A stretch of DNA of 64,000 bases, from the NCBI GenBank assembly GCA_900320185.1, contig ONRD01000001.1, forward strand, positions 62,001-126,000, read 5' to 3'. Of the stretch, positions 1 to 8,975 are shown one piece after another. The notes under the pieces are model-generated. The model was not told where the DNA came from. It did not search any database and worked only from the letters and a program-made list of their open reading frames with translations. The translations under genes and the position numbers were made by a program. Origin of the DNA: an uncultured Bacteroidales bacterium. GTDB lineage: Bacteria > Bacteroidota > Bacteroidia > Bacteroidales > UBA932. Every line of letters starts with the position of its first letter. Within the stretch, counting starts at the first letter, position 1.

Positions 1-1722
1 GGCAAAGCCGATCCAGATGGAGAAGGCATAGAAGGAACCGGCATAGGCGTAGTCCCTCTCCCTCACCTGGTAAGGAGGCTGGTTGAGGTAGACCACGATG
101 GCGACTCCGGTAAGGATGAAAAGAAGGAAGACCAGCCAGCTGCCCCTCTTGTCGCGGTCGAACTGGAACACGAGGCCCAGGAGGCCGAGAAGGAGCGGAA
201 GCAGGTAGAGATGGTTCTTCCCGGGATTGTCCTTGAGGTAGTCGGGCGCATCGTCCTGGTCGTAAAGGTGGATCCGGTCGATGAACTTGATGCCGCTCTC
301 CCAGTTCCCGGTGAAGAGATCGCCGGAAGGGGAATGGATCTCGTTCTGCCGGCCGGCGAAATTCCACATGAAATACCGCCAGTACATCCATCCCAGCTGG
401 AAGTCGAAGAAGAACCTGAGGTTTGCCCCGAAGGTGGGTTTCTTGTACTGGGCGTCCTTGACGGGAATCCCTTTCCCGTCGGTATATGTCTGGTAGAATG
501 CTATGTGGCGCTCGTCGTTGCTCCACATGCGGGGGAAGAACATCTTGGCGTCCGAAGGATAGGTGACGTCGGTCGGCCCCTGCACCTTCTCGTACCTGCC
601 CTTCAGGGGAGCCCAGTAATCCTTGTGGAACACCGTCTCGTAGGGAGCCCCGAAATACTGCCCGTACAGGAGGGGCGCGGAGCCGTACTGCTCACGGGAA
701 AGGTAGCGGACAAGGGTGTAAGGGTTGTCGGGCTGATATTCATTCGTAGGAGTCTTCGCGCATGAACGGATTATCACTATGCTGAACAGGGAGAACCCGA
801 CCACCACCGAGGTGAAGCAGAGCAGCAGGGTGTTCCAGAGGACCTTCCCCTTCCTGAGAGTGGAGAACAAGCCCCAGAAACAAAGGCCGAGGACGGCGGC
901 CATGAACAGCGCGGCGCCCAGGTTGTAGGGTGCGTGGAAGCCGTTCACGAAGATCCGGTCGAAGAAAGCCGCCACCTTCGGGAAAAGCGGGACGAAGATG
1001 AACACCACGAAGCCGAGGATGGCTACGGAGAGCAGCAGGATCTTGACTATCTCCCAGAAAGTGAGAGGCTTGTCCTCGCGCTCCCTGTAGTAGTACATGA
1101 ACACCATGAAAGGTATGGCAAGGAGGTTCAGCAGGTGCACTCCGATGGAAAGTCCCATGAGGAAGGAGATCAGCACTATCCAGCGGTTGCTGTAGCGCCG
1201 GTCCGTCTCTTCGTACCACCTGGTCATCGCCCAGACGACCATGGCGGTGAACAGGGAGGACATCGCATAGACCTCGCCTTCCACGGCGGAGAACCAGAAA
1301 GTATCGGAGAAGGTATAGGCAAGGGCTCCTACCGCCCCGCTGCCCATTATCGCGACAGCTCCTCCCGTCGAATACCCGTCCTCTCCGTCAGGGCCCTTGC
1401 GGGGCACCAGCCTCTTGGCGAAGAACACTATGGTCAGGTAGAGGAAGAAGATCGTGAAAGCCGAGCAGACGGCACTCATGGCGTTCACCATCACCGCTGC
1501 GTGCGAGGCTCCTCCGAACATAGTGAAGAACCTGGCGATCAGCTGGAACACCGGGTTTCCCGGGGGGTGTCCCACTTCCAGCTTGTAGGATGACGCAATG
1601 AACTCGCCGCAGTCCCAGAAGGACGCGGTCGGTTCCATCGTGGAGAGATAGGTGAAGCCGGAGACGAGCAGGACCGCGACGGCGGTCAGCATGTTCCACT
1701 TCTTGAATTGTCTGTTGTCCAT
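1..1722 (-). CDS. DUF2723 family membrane protein, 3' end cut by window
   Basis: The minus-strand frame stays open from an ATG at 1722 to the window edge, giving the first 574 residues. It begins MDNRQFKKWN and continues into a first membrane segment, then the diagnostic N-terminal motif PTASFWDCGEFI and later GHPPGNPVFQ, which match the DUF2723 family (glycosyltransferase-like, related to protein O-mannosyltransferases). Many hydrophobic segments follow, then soluble stretches. In Bacteroidota these are inner-membrane proteins about 1000 residues long, so close to half is missing here. The conserved D and E of the first loop (WDCGEF) fit the acidic residues of GT-C transferases. Substrate is unknown. 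A TAnnTTTG box at 1787-1780 is its likely promoter. Confidence 0.85.
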   Translation of the reverse strand, partial: MDNRQFKKWNMLTAVAVLLVSGFTYLSTMEPTASFWDCGEFIASSYKLEVGHPPGNPVFQLIARFFTMFGGASHAAVMVNAMSAVCSAFTIFFLYLTIVFFAKRLVPRKGPDGEDGYSTGGAVAIMGSGAVGALAYTFSDTFWFSAVEGEVYAMSSLFTAMVVWAMTRWYEETDRRYSNRWIVLISFLMGLSIGVHLLNLLAIPFMVFMYYYREREDKPLTFWEIVKILLLSVAILGFVVFIFVPLFPKVAAFFDRIFVNGFHAPYNLGAALFMAAVLGLCFWGLFSTLRKGKVLWNTLLLCFTSVVVGFSLFSIVIIRSCAKTPTNEYQPDNPYTLVRYLSREQYGSAPLLYGQYFGAPYETVFHKDYWAPLKGRYEKVQGPTDVTYPSDAKMFFPRMWSNDERHIAFYQTYTDGKGIPVKDAQYKKPTFGANLRFFFDFQLGWMYWRYFMWNFAGRQNEIHSPSGDLFTGNWESGIKFIDRIHLYDQDDAPDYLKDNPGKNHLYLLPLLLGLLGLVFQFDRDKRGSWLVFLLFILTGVAIVVYLNQPPYQVRERDYAYAGSFYAFSIWIGFA

Positions 1723-1779
1723 ATTCCTTGGAGCTAATCCTTCAAAACAAAACAGGCTCAAATCAAGCCATAAATCAGA

Positions 1780-1808
1780 CAAAGATACGAAACGATTCGC
1801 TATCTTTG
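1780..1808. promoter_or_regulatory. Back-to-back divergent promoters (TATCTTTG)
   Basis: TATCTTTG reads on the minus strand at 1787-1780 and on the plus strand at 1801-1808, only 13 bp apart. Both match the Bacteroidota -7 consensus TAnnTTTG. The minus copy faces the DUF2723 gene and the plus copy faces the SUI1 gene, whose start is 20 bp away. Such tight spacing would put the two polymerase footprints in conflict, so the two genes may be expressed at each other's expense; that is inference. Confidence 0.65.
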
Positions 1809-1827
1809 CAAAAAATAGATCCATAAA

Positions 1828-2175
1828 ATGAAGGGTGACAACGATTGGAAGGCAAGGCTCGGAGTGGTCTACTCGACCGACCCGGGTTTCAAATACGCCG
1901 AAGAGAAGGCCGAAGAGGCTGTGACCCCCGAACCCGGGAAGCAGCGCCTGACGGTCACGATCGACCGGCGGAACCGCGGAGGCAAGCAAGTCACCCTCAT
2001 CTCCGGATTCAAGGGGGCCGCTTCCGACCTGGCCGCACTGGGCAAGGAACTCAAGGTCAGATGCGGGGTCGGAGGATCGGCCAAGGACGGGGAAATCACC
2101 CTCCAGGGAGACCTCAGGGACAAGGTGACCGCCCTGCTCCTGGAGATGGGCTACAAGGCTAAAAGAGGAAACTGA
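1828..2175 (+). CDS. SUI1/eIF1-like translation factor (YciH family)
   Basis: A 115-residue protein whose C-terminal two thirds carries the SUI1 fold: LTVTIDRRNRGGKQVTLISG, then a Gly-rich loop GVGGSAKDGEITLQGD and the end region KVTALLLEMGYKAKR. Bacterial YciH/SUI1 proteins are 105-140 residues long and are thought to bind the small ribosomal subunit and affect start-site fidelity. The N-terminal 30 residues are not conserved in kind. The start ATG is 20 bp after a TATCTTTG promoter. The next gene starts 1 bp after the stop, so the two are probably co-transcribed. Confidence 0.9.
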   Translation: MKGDNDWKARLGVVYSTDPGFKYAEEKAEEAVTPEPGKQRLTVTIDRRNRGGKQVTLISGFKGAASDLAALGKELKVRCGVGGSAKDGEITLQGDLRDKVTALLLEMGYKAKRGN

Positions 2176-2176
2176 G

Positions 2177-2818
2177 ATGCCCATGGACACATTCGATCTG
2201 GTATTTTCGGGCCTCGCCGTCCTCTTCACGCTGCTCTTCATCATTTCGATAAGGAGTTTCCTGAAGATCCTGCCGCAGCTCGGCAGGTGCATTGGCAGGT
2301 ACAAGGCCAACCTGGACCTTGAAGACAGCCTCCAGCTGAGCAGGAGCCGCAACCTTGTCGCCACGGTCCTGTTCGTGCCGTTCTGCATGACAGTCCACTA
2401 TTACGGCCTGTACTCCCCTGCCGTCTTCGAAGGGCTGCAGCCCCTGCTCCGCTTCGGGATCGTGGTCGGGGTCATGCTGGCATACATGCTCCTCAGGACC
2501 TTCCTTAACTGGCAGCTCGAGATGCATTCCTACGGGACCAGGACTTTCACTGCAGCCAACAGGTCCTTCCTTAATTTTGGAATAATTCTATTTTTAGAAT
2601 TGTTCTGTTGTGGAGCCCTCCTTTTGGCATTCACCCATGATCCAGGCCTCACCAGGACCGTTCTGCTTTGGATTGCAGGCATTTCCTACCTGGTTTACAT
2701 ATTCCGGAGAGGTCAGATTTTTTCGACAGTTTGCAATCCTTTCGCAACATTTTTGTATCTTTGCGGCCTTGAATTACTTCCCACCGGCGGACTGGTGCTT
2801 TCGGCAGTCCTGCTCTAG
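2177..2818 (+). CDS. DUF4271 integral membrane protein
   Basis: A 213-residue hydrophobic protein with about five to six membrane segments (for example VFSGLAVLFTLLFIISI near the N-terminus, and ILFLELFCCGALLLAF at about 140). It matches DUF4271, a Bacteroidota-specific family usually encoded directly upstream of uroporphyrinogen-III synthase, as it is here. Function is unknown. The last 65 bases contain a TATCTTTG promoter for the next gene, so hemD can be transcribed apart from this protein. Confidence 0.75.
   Translation: MPMDTFDLVFSGLAVLFTLLFIISIRSFLKILPQLGRCIGRYKANLDLEDSLQLSRSRNLVATVLFVPFCMTVHYYGLYSPAVFEGLQPLLRFGIVVGVMLAYMLLRTFLNWQLEMHSYGTRTFTAANRSFLNFGIILFLELFCCGALLLAFTHDPGLTRTVLLWIAGISYLVYIFRRGQIFSTVCNPFATFLYLCGLELLPTGGLVLSAVLL
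2756..2763 (+). promoter_or_regulatory. Promoter box TATCTTTG for hemD-rnpA-yidD
   Basis: An exact TAnnTTTG box lies inside the 3' end of the DUF4271 gene, with a TTG about 22 bp upstream as the -33 element. It sits 85 bp before the hemD start and probably gives hemD, rnpA and yidD their own transcript. Confidence 0.55.
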
Positions 2819-2848
2819 CCTGCCGGGAGATGAGACAAATGCTGGATT

Positions 2849-3592
2849 ATGGCAATTAAGAAGATACTGATCTCGCAGCGTCGCCCCATCAACGAGACTC
2901 CTTACACAGCGTTGAAGGAAAAGTTCGGCGTCGACATCACTTTCAAACAGTTTTTCCTTGTCCAACCCCTCTCTTCCAAGGAATTCAGGGCGCAGAAAAT
3001 AAACATCCTGGACTACACGGCCGTAGTCTTCTCGTCCCGCCACGCGATCGACGCATTCTACGGGCTCTGCGAAGAACTCCGAGTCAAGATTCCCCAGACT
3101 ATGAAGTACTTCTGCACCACTGAAGCAGTGGCGATGTACCTCCAGAAGCACATCATCTACAGGAAACGCAAGATATTCTTCGGCGACGGCACCCCTGAAT
3201 CGATCATCGCCCTCATAGGGACCAAGCACAAGGATGAGAAATTCCTGGTCGCCCAGTCCGAATCCGGCAGCGGTGCGGTACTGACCGGGCTGATGGACGA
3301 ACGCGGACTGGAATACAAGACCGCGGTTTTCGTGAAATCAGTGCCCCAGGACCTCAAGGACATGGACCTTTCGGACTATGACCTTATAGTCTTCTACAAT
3401 CCCAGCGACGTCAAGTCGCTGTACGAGAACTTCCCGGATTTCAAGCAGGGAGACATCAAGTTCGTCTCCTACGGGAAATCCATTGTGAAGGCCATGCAGG
3501 ATGCAGGCCTCACCATCGACGTACAGGCTCCCACTCCCGAGGCACCTTCAGTCGCCCGTGCAATCGAACTCTATCTCGAGAAGCAGCGTTAA
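2849..3592 (+). CDS. hemD: Uroporphyrinogen-III synthase
   Basis: A 247-residue protein of the HemD fold. It begins IKKILISQRRPINETPYTAL and has the family's loose two-domain pattern, including VFSSRHAIDAF near residue 67 and DLIVFYNPSDVKSL near residue 180. HemD closes and inverts ring D of hydroxymethylbilane to make uroporphyrinogen III, the branch point for haem, sirohaem and corrinoids. Sequence conservation in this family is always low, so the call also rests on the DUF4271 neighbour, a standard Bacteroidota arrangement. rnpA follows after 6 bp. Confidence 0.85.
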   Translation: MAIKKILISQRRPINETPYTALKEKFGVDITFKQFFLVQPLSSKEFRAQKINILDYTAVVFSSRHAIDAFYGLCEELRVKIPQTMKYFCTTEAVAMYLQKHIIYRKRKIFFGDGTPESIIALIGTKHKDEKFLVAQSESGSGAVLTGLMDERGLEYKTAVFVKSVPQDLKDMDLSDYDLIVFYNPSDVKSLYENFPDFKQGDIKFVSYGKSIVKAMQDAGLTIDVQAPTPEAPSVARAIELYLEKQR

Positions 3593-3598
3593 AACCCG

Positions 3599-3955
3599 AT
3601 GGACACACTTCCGAAATCCGAGCGCCTTCACGGGAAGGCTGCGGTTTCGGCTCTGATGTCCGGGGGCCGCTGGGGAAGCACGCCCATCTTGAAATACTGC
3701 TTTCTTGCTGGCTCCTCCGAAGGGATGGCAAGGATCATGGTCTCAGTACCCAAGAAGCTTTTCAAGAGGGCCGTCCGGCGCAACCTCCTGAAAAGACGCA
3801 TAAGGGAGGCCTACCGGACCAGCAAATCCCTTCTGGAACCTTCCGGGGACAGCATCATCTTCGTCTATAACAGCAAGGAAGAAGCTTCCTACCAGGAGAT
3901 CCTCCTCTCGGTCCAGGCTATCTTGAAACGTATCGGACATGAAAGAAAGCGGTAG
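3599..3955 (+). CDS. rnpA: Ribonuclease P protein component
   Basis: 118 residues, the usual size for RnpA. It starts [20 protein letters not shown] (the LpKserL opening typical of the family) and carries the RNA-binding signature [18 protein letters not shown] at about residues 57-74. RnpA binds the RNase P RNA and helps to mature the 5' ends of tRNAs. The stop overlaps the start of yidD by 17 bases, the conserved rnpA-yidD order, here preceded by hemD rather than rpmH, as is normal in Bacteroidota. Confidence 0.95.
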   Translation: MDTLPKSERLHGKAAVSALMSGGRWGSTPILKYCFLAGSSEGMARIMVSVPKKLFKRAVRRNLLKRRIREAYRTSKSLLEPSGDSIIFVYNSKEEASYQEILLSVQAILKRIGHERKR

Positions 3956-4199
3956 CCTCCCAGGGTGGCGGCTCTTCCTGAGGAAAGCCGCGATCGCCCC
4001 TTTCACGGCGCTGATCCTGTTCTACCGCAGGTTCATCAGCCAGTACCTGCCGAACTCCTGCAGGTTCACCCCCACATGCTCCGCCTATGCACTGGAAGCT
4101 TTCCGCAAATGGGGGCCGTTCAAAGGCCTGTACCTGACCATAAGGCGGCTGCTCCGCTGCCATCCATGGGGCGGCAGCGGCTACGACCCTGTACCTTGA
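3939..4199 (+). CDS. yidD: Membrane protein insertion efficiency factor YidD
   Basis: 86 residues with the full YidD signature: [38 protein letters not shown] and the C-terminal [12 protein letters not shown]. The two conserved cysteines are present. YidD is a small amphipathic protein at the inner face of the membrane that aids YidC/Sec-dependent insertion. The gene overlaps the end of rnpA by 17 bases. Confidence 0.95.
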   Translation: MKESGSLPGWRLFLRKAAIAPFTALILFYRRFISQYLPNSCRFTPTCSAYALEAFRKWGPFKGLYLTIRRLLRCHPWGGSGYDPVP

Positions 4200-4203
4200 G
4201 GGT

Positions 4204-4641
4204 TCACACCTTGCGGTTCTTTTTCCTCGAGCGGAGACGCGTGGCGCTCTCGACGAGCAGCTGGTCGCGCAGGATGTACCTGGCCGCGAAGAAATCAAAG
4301 ACCGCGGCGAGGAGTGGGAATATGGCCGTGAAACTGAAGACGACGCCATCTGGGGCAGTGAAATAATCAAAGGCCAGCCACGCCTGCAGTGCAACCAGCA
4401 CAATCCCGGCGAGCACGCTGGTGCGCAGCTGGAAGACCCGCACCCTGAATGCAAACAGGGCGATCAGCTGAAGAATGGCGGCTACGATGAGGAGCACCAG
4501 GTAAGGGAAAGCCTGGATGTAAGTCGCCTCCTGGGCGTGCACGCCGCCCTGGCCTATCGAATACGCCTTGACGCAGAAGAAAAGCGCCGCTACAAGTCCC
4601 AGCGCAATGGCCAGGAACAAAGTCTGGATTCTTTGCCACAT
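4204..4641 (-). CDS. DUF4293 four-helix membrane protein
   Basis: A 145-residue protein starting MWQRIQTLFLAIALG, the hallmark opening of DUF4293, with four predicted membrane segments (about 5-24, 45-65, 75-95 and 100-120) and a basic tail RSRKKNRKV. The family is restricted to Bacteroidota and has no known function. The gene converges on yidD with only 4 bases between the stop codons. Confidence 0.8.
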   Translation of the reverse strand: MWQRIQTLFLAIALGLVAALFFCVKAYSIGQGGVHAQEATYIQAFPYLVLLIVAAILQLIALFAFRVRVFQLRTSVLAGIVLVALQAWLAFDYFTAPDGVVFSFTAIFPLLAAVFDFFAARYILRDQLLVESATRLRSRKKNRKV

Positions 4642-4759
4642 GCTGCAAAAATAGTCATTTCCCCCGAATTATCCTTTATTGACTCCCATCCCAGGGCAAA
4701 GAATCTTGCAGATTGACGATTTTTTCGATATCTTGCATGCCTGTTAAAACTACAACGAC

Positions 4760-5629
4760 ATGAGAATACCAGAATCAGAACTGATAATCAATGACGACGG
4801 ATCGGCTTTCCACATCCACCTCAGACCGGAGGAACTGGCCGACATCGTCATCCTCGTAGGAGACCCGGGAAGGGTGGAAATGGTCGGGGAATACCTTACC
4901 GACATCGAATTCCGCCATTCTTCCAGGGAATTCGTCTCCACCACCGGAAAATACAACGGCAAGCGCCTGACCGTCCTCTCCACCGGGATCGGGACCGACA
5001 ACTGCGACATCGTGATGACTGAACTCGACGCCCTCGCCAACGTTGACTTCGAGACCCGCGAACCGAAGGAGACGCACCGGACGCTGACTATCCTGAGAAT
5101 CGGTACCACCGGTGCCATCCACGCCGACATCCCGCTGGGCAGCCCCATATTCTCGCACTACTCCGTAGGCTGCGACGGGCTCCTCAACTGGTATGCGAAC
5201 AGGATGGAGATCACCGACATCGAGATGGAAGAGGCCTTCAAGGAGCACGTCGGCTGGAACAGGCACCTGCCTTCCCCCTATTTCGTGAAGGCAAGCGAGA
5301 AGCTCATAAAGAGGTTCGAGGACTGCACCGTGAAGGGAGTGACAATCTCGGCGCCCGGTTTCTACGGCCCCCAGGGGCGTGTCGTAAGGCTCGGCCTCGC
5401 AATGCCTGACATGCTGGAGAAATTCGAGTCTTTCCGGTACAACGGCTACAGGATCACCAATTTCGAGATGGAGAGTTCCGCAGTCGCAGGCCTTGCCAAG
5501 CACCTTGGGCATGAGGCCGGGACTGTCTGCTGCGCAATCGCCAACCGCTACCTCAAGAGCAGCAATCCGGATTACAAGCCCCAGGTACGCAAACTGGTGG
5601 AGCTTGCGCTGGAGCGGCTCACCCGCTAG
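4760..5629 (+). CDS. Nucleoside phosphorylase (uridine phosphorylase-like)
   Basis: A 289-residue member of the PNP/UDP phosphorylase superfamily. Visible marks are the phosphate-binding GDPGRVEMVGEYL near residue 35, LSTGIGTDNCDIVMTEL (substrate-gate region) near 74, LRIGTTGAIHADIPLGS near 115, and NFEMESSAVAGLAKHLGH near 234, where the MES glutamate contacts the ribose. It should cleave purine or pyrimidine nucleosides with phosphate. The MExxA/T region and overall length suit the Bacteroidota uridine phosphorylase-like group, but base specificity cannot be read from sequence. The 3' end overlaps the convergent LytTR gene by 4 bases. Confidence 0.85.
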   Translation: MRIPESELIINDDGSAFHIHLRPEELADIVILVGDPGRVEMVGEYLTDIEFRHSSREFVSTTGKYNGKRLTVLSTGIGTDNCDIVMTELDALANVDFETREPKETHRTLTILRIGTTGAIHADIPLGSPIFSHYSVGCDGLLNWYANRMEITDIEMEEAFKEHVGWNRHLPSPYFVKASEKLIKRFEDCTVKGVTISAPGFYGPQGRVVRLGLAMPDMLEKFESFRYNGYRITNFEMESSAVAGLAKHLGHEAGTVCCAIANRYLKSSNPDYKPQVRKLVELALERLTR

Positions 5630-6513
5630 GACAGGCGGCCTGCATTGCTGTTGAAGCGGGCAAGGACGTTTTCAGAATAAGTCTTCGTGATGGGTATGGA
5701 CGGAATGGAGTCATTGTCCAGTTCCAGTTCGTACCCGTCTTTTTCGCGCCTGAGGACCTTCACCTTGTCCATATTGACTATGTACTTCCTGTGGCAGCGC
5801 ACCAGGCTGCTCCCCTTGAAGGACTCCTCGACGGTCTTGAGCCGGCAGCGGAGCATGTATTTCTTCAGTTCCCCGCGGCTGTCGGTGTACCAGACTATGA
5901 TGTAGTTGTCATCGGACTCTATGTAGTAGAGGTTTGAGGCGCTGACGCTCAGCCGCAGGTTGCCGCTGTTGTCGAAAAGGGTGATCTTCTCTAGCTGGGA
6001 AGGGCTGAAGCGCTCGTCCGAGACGACGTTCCCGTAGTCCATCAGCCGGATGGTGTTGTTCTTGTCCTGGATTGCATAGTGCATCCCGGCGAGGATGTAA
6101 GGGATCACCAGGGAGACCGAGCCGTAGAGCAGGGCGTTCCCGAGGGTCTGGAAGAACTGGTCCCATCCCACTCCCGCAACGGTAACCGTGAGGAAGGTGT
6201 AGACCAGACATATCACCAGGACTTCCCCCAGGCACCAGGCGATGTAGGCGGGGAAAGAGAGTGTGGTACGCCTGCGTGTCCTGTACATGACGAACTTGCT
6301 CAGCGACACGAAAGCGATGCACCCCAGGGCGAACAGTACGGCGAAGAGGATGAACTTGAAAGGGCCGAAAACAAGCCATGCGTTATTGGTGAAAGGCAGG
6401 CTCAGCAAAAGCAGGATAATGGCGAACAGGGCCGTGAAAAGCACCGTGTTCACCAGCTGCGTCTTCCCAAGGAGATAGTCCGGGACTTGTCTGTCGACGA
6501 ATCGCTCCATCAT
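5626..6513 (-). CDS. Membrane-anchored LytTR DNA-binding regulator
   Basis: The N-terminal half has four hydrophobic helices (for example LVNTVLFTALFAIILLLLSL). The C-terminal hundred residues form a LytTR domain: LYYIESDDNYIIVWY, LKTVEESFKGSSLVRCHRKY and IVNMDKVKVLRR. Such proteins are single-component transcription regulators tethered to the inner membrane. A frame extension to 6591 exists, but the TATATTTG promoter at 6532-6525 lies within it, so the start is MMERFVDRQ at 6513 or 6510, giving about 295 residues. The leader would then be only a few bases long. Target genes are unknown; fabH is divergent. Confidence 0.8.
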   Translation of the reverse strand: MMERFVDRQVPDYLLGKTQLVNTVLFTALFAIILLLLSLPFTNNAWLVFGPFKFILFAVLFALGCIAFVSLSKFVMYRTRRRTTLSFPAYIAWCLGEVLVICLVYTFLTVTVAGVGWDQFFQTLGNALLYGSVSLVIPYILAGMHYAIQDKNNTIRLMDYGNVVSDERFSPSQLEKITLFDNSGNLRLSVSASNLYYIESDDNYIIVWYTDSRGELKKYMLRCRLKTVEESFKGSSLVRCHRKYIVNMDKVKVLRREKDGYELELDNDSIPSIPITKTYSENVLARFNSNAGRLS

Positions 6514-6524
6514 GCAGATTTGTA

Positions 6525-6532
6525 CAAATATA
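6525..6532 (-). promoter_or_regulatory. Promoter box TATATTTG for the LytTR gene
   Basis: TATATTTG on the minus strand ends 11 bp before the first of two tandem ATG codons (6513, 6510). Since Bacteroidota transcripts begin a few bases after this box, the mRNA would be nearly leaderless. Confidence 0.6.
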
Positions 6533-6661
6533 GCCATTTTTGACGAGCGGGCAAACCCCGGATTTCGCCACTGATACGTGGATACCGCCACACAGGCGGC
6601 GAAGTCGCGGTGCTTTTTCCAACTTTCGCCACTTATTTTTTGCCACTTTGAACAAGTGAGT

Positions 6662-6669
6662 TATTTTTG
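6662..6669 (+). promoter_or_regulatory. Promoter box TATTTTTG for fabH-like gene
   Basis: TATTTTTG fits TAnnTTTG. It overlaps an upstream in-frame start at 6667, so it rules out that start and supports ATG 6691. Confidence 0.5.
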
Positions 6670-6690
6670 CAAGTCAAAATAAAAGATAGT

Positions 6691-7638
6691 ATGAGAATTA
6701 TCGGAACAGGAAGTGCCCTTCCCAAGAAAACCGTCACCAACGACATGCTGGCCACCTTCCTCGACACAAGCGACGAGTGGATCCAGACCAGGACAGGAAT
6801 CAAGTCCAGGCACGTGATCTCTGACGAGAACATCGAGGACCTCGGCGCGGAGGCCGTCCGCAAAGCACTCGAGATGTCAGGCCTGCAGGTTTCCGACATA
6901 GACATGTTCATCGTCTCCAACGTCGTTTCGGAATATGTCACCCCGGGGATGAGCTGCATCATCGCCGAGAAAACCGGACTGTCCTGCCCGATGCTGGACA
7001 TCAACTGCGCCTGCCCGGGATTCATCTACGCCCTGGACATCGCAGAGACCTACTACAAGGCCGGGAAGATCCGCACCGCCATAATCGCCTGCGTGGAAGA
7101 ACCCACCAGGATGGCCAGTTGGGAAGACCGCTCCACCTGCGTCCTCTTCGGGGACGGAGCCGGCGCGGTGGTCCTGGCGGAAGGCGACAACATCAAAGGC
7201 ACCAAGCTTCACAGCGAACCTTCGCCCGACAAGCTATGGCAGAGGAGGACCCTCGTGGACACCCCCTACATCACTAAGGCGGAATTCGACGTCCCGCTCC
7301 AGATGAAGGGCCGCGAAGTGTTCAAGTTCGCCGTGACGGAATGCACCCGCGGAGTGGACGAGCTCCTCAAGGATACGGGCATACCCAAGGAAAAGGTGGA
7401 CTGGTTCATGGTCCACCAGGCCAACAGGAGGATCATCGATGCCATCATCAGCTACATGGGCCAGCCGGCGGCGAAGTTCCCCGTCAACATCACCGACCAC
7501 GGGAATTCTTCCTCCGCCTCCTGCCCCATCCTGCTGGACGAATGCAACCGCAAGGGCATGTTCAAGGAAGGGGACACTATCGTCTTCAGCTCCTTCGGAG
7601 CCGGCCTGCTGTCAGGCGCGGCAGTGGTCGAATGGTAA
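6691..7638 (+). CDS. 3-oxoacyl-ACP synthase III (FabH family)
   Basis: 315 residues from ATG 6691. The opening MRIIGTGSALPKKTVTND and the complete Cys-His-Asn triad of FabH enzymes are visible: NCACPGF (Cys108), VHQANRRI and NHGN-type ITDHGNSSSAS. FabH condenses acetyl-CoA or another acyl-CoA with malonyl-ACP to start fatty-acid synthesis. The track of same-strand fabF-like and fabZ-like genes behind it suggests a dedicated elongation set. The catalytic loop has CAC instead of the commoner AAC, a small change. It may be the housekeeping FabH or a paralogue for a special acyl product; no acyl carrier protein gene is adjacent. Confidence 0.88.
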   Translation: MRIIGTGSALPKKTVTNDMLATFLDTSDEWIQTRTGIKSRHVISDENIEDLGAEAVRKALEMSGLQVSDIDMFIVSNVVSEYVTPGMSCIIAEKTGLSCPMLDINCACPGFIYALDIAETYYKAGKIRTAIIACVEEPTRMASWEDRSTCVLFGDGAGAVVLAEGDNIKGTKLHSEPSPDKLWQRRTLVDTPYITKAEFDVPLQMKGREVFKFAVTECTRGVDELLKDTGIPKEKVDWFMVHQANRRIIDAIISYMGQPAAKFPVNITDHGNSSSASCPILLDECNRKGMFKEGDTIVFSSFGAGLLSGAAVVEW

Positions 7639-7660
7639 ATTGTAAATGCAAGATTATTGC

Positions 7661-7668
7661 TATATTTG
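7661..7668 (+). promoter_or_regulatory. Promoter box TATATTTG for fabF-like gene
   Basis: An exact TATATTTG lies 22 bp before the fabF-like ATG, with a TTG about 18 bp upstream as -33 element. The synthase II gene can therefore be expressed independently of fabH. Confidence 0.6.
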
Positions 7669-7689
7669 TAAAGAAGAAATCAAAGATTT

Positions 7690-8949
7690 ATGGACAAACG
7701 AGTTGTCATCACAGGTATGGGAGTGATCTCCCCGGTAGGTAACGACGTCGACACTTTCTGGTCGAACCTTTGCAACGGAGTTTCAGGTATAGATTACATA
7801 ACTGCTTTCCCGACGGAGCAGCTTCCCGTCAAGATCGCCGGGATAGTCAAGGACTTCAAACCCGAGGAATACGGGATGGACAAGCCCTTCGTCCGCAAGC
7901 AGGACACCTTCACCCTCTACGGAGTAGCCGCCGCTTACCAGGCTGTCCGCCAGAGCGGAATATGCTCGCAGGGAGAGGGACAGAACATCGATCCCTTCAG
8001 GCTCGGCGTCTATGTCGGGTCGGGTATCGGAGGTTTTGCGACCCAGTACCGCGAGATCAGCAAGATGATCGAAGACCCTTCCGGGCAGTGGATATCTCCC
8101 CTGTTCATCCCTACCATGATCTCCAACATAGCGGCAGGCCACATCGCGATAAAGAACCAGGCGAAAGGCCCATGCCTTGACATAGTCACCGCGTGCGCCA
8201 CTTCGACCAATGCTATGGGTGAAGCCTACAGGGCCATCAAGCATGGCTATGCCGATGCCATAATCACCGGCGGATGTGAAAGTTCCACGATTCCTATCGG
8301 AATCGCCGGCTTCGCGAACGCAAAGGCTCTTTCCAGGTCCAACGATCCCGCCTACGCTTCCCTTCCTTTCAACGGAAACAGGGGCGGATTCGTCATGGGA
8401 GACGGTGCCGCGATGCTGGTGCTTGAGGAATATTCACACGCAAAGGCCCGCGGAGCCAGGATCCTCGGGGAGATGGTCGGCTACGGCAACACTTGCGACG
8501 CCTACCATTCCACCGCACCCAGGCCTGACGGAAGCACCCAGGCCGAGTGCATCAGGCTCGCGATCAAGGAAGCCGGCTTCGATGCTTCCAAGGACAACGT
8601 CTACATCAACGCGCATGGCACAGGCACCAAGCTCAACGACGCTGCCGAGACCCTCGCCTACAAACTCGCTTTCGGAGACTTCGCCTACAAAGCCCACATC
8701 AGTTCGATCAAGTCGATGACAGGACATATGTTCGGCGCTGCAGGAGCCGCAGAAGCCATCGCTACGATCCTCGCCCTCAGGGACGACATCTGCCCTCCTA
8801 CCATCCATCTCGATACTCCCGACCCGGAATGTGACCTGGACTACACCCCCAACACAGCGGTCAGGACCGAACTTACACTCGGAATTTCCGACTCCTTCGG
8901 CTTCGGAGGCCACAATGCCTGCGTAGCCTTCAGGAAATGCAAAGACTGA
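7690..8949 (+). CDS. 3-oxoacyl-ACP synthase II (FabF family)
   Basis: 419 residues, standard for KAS II. It starts MDKRVVITGMGVISPVGNDV and carries the Cys-His-His triad: DIVTACATSTNAMGEAYRAI (Cys169), INAHGTGTKLND and KSMTGHMFGAAGAAEAIA. The Gly-rich end ISDSFGFGGHNACVAF is also typical. It extends acyl-ACP chains using malonyl-ACP. The fabZ-like gene follows after 26 bp. Confidence 0.92.
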   Translation: MDKRVVITGMGVISPVGNDVDTFWSNLCNGVSGIDYITAFPTEQLPVKIAGIVKDFKPEEYGMDKPFVRKQDTFTLYGVAAAYQAVRQSGICSQGEGQNIDPFRLGVYVGSGIGGFATQYREISKMIEDPSGQWISPLFIPTMISNIAAGHIAIKNQAKGPCLDIVTACATSTNAMGEAYRAIKHGYADAIITGGCESSTIPIGIAGFANAKALSRSNDPAYASLPFNGNRGGFVMGDGAAMLVLEEYSHAKARGARILGEMVGYGNTCDAYHSTAPRPDGSTQAECIRLAIKEAGFDASKDNVYINAHGTGTKLNDAAETLAYKLAFGDFAYKAHISSIKSMTGHMFGAAGAAEAIATILALRDDICPPTIHLDTPDPECDLDYTPNTAVRTELTLGISDSFGFGGHNACVAFRKCKD

Positions 8950-8975
8950 ACACCCAAACGGTAACACCGACAACC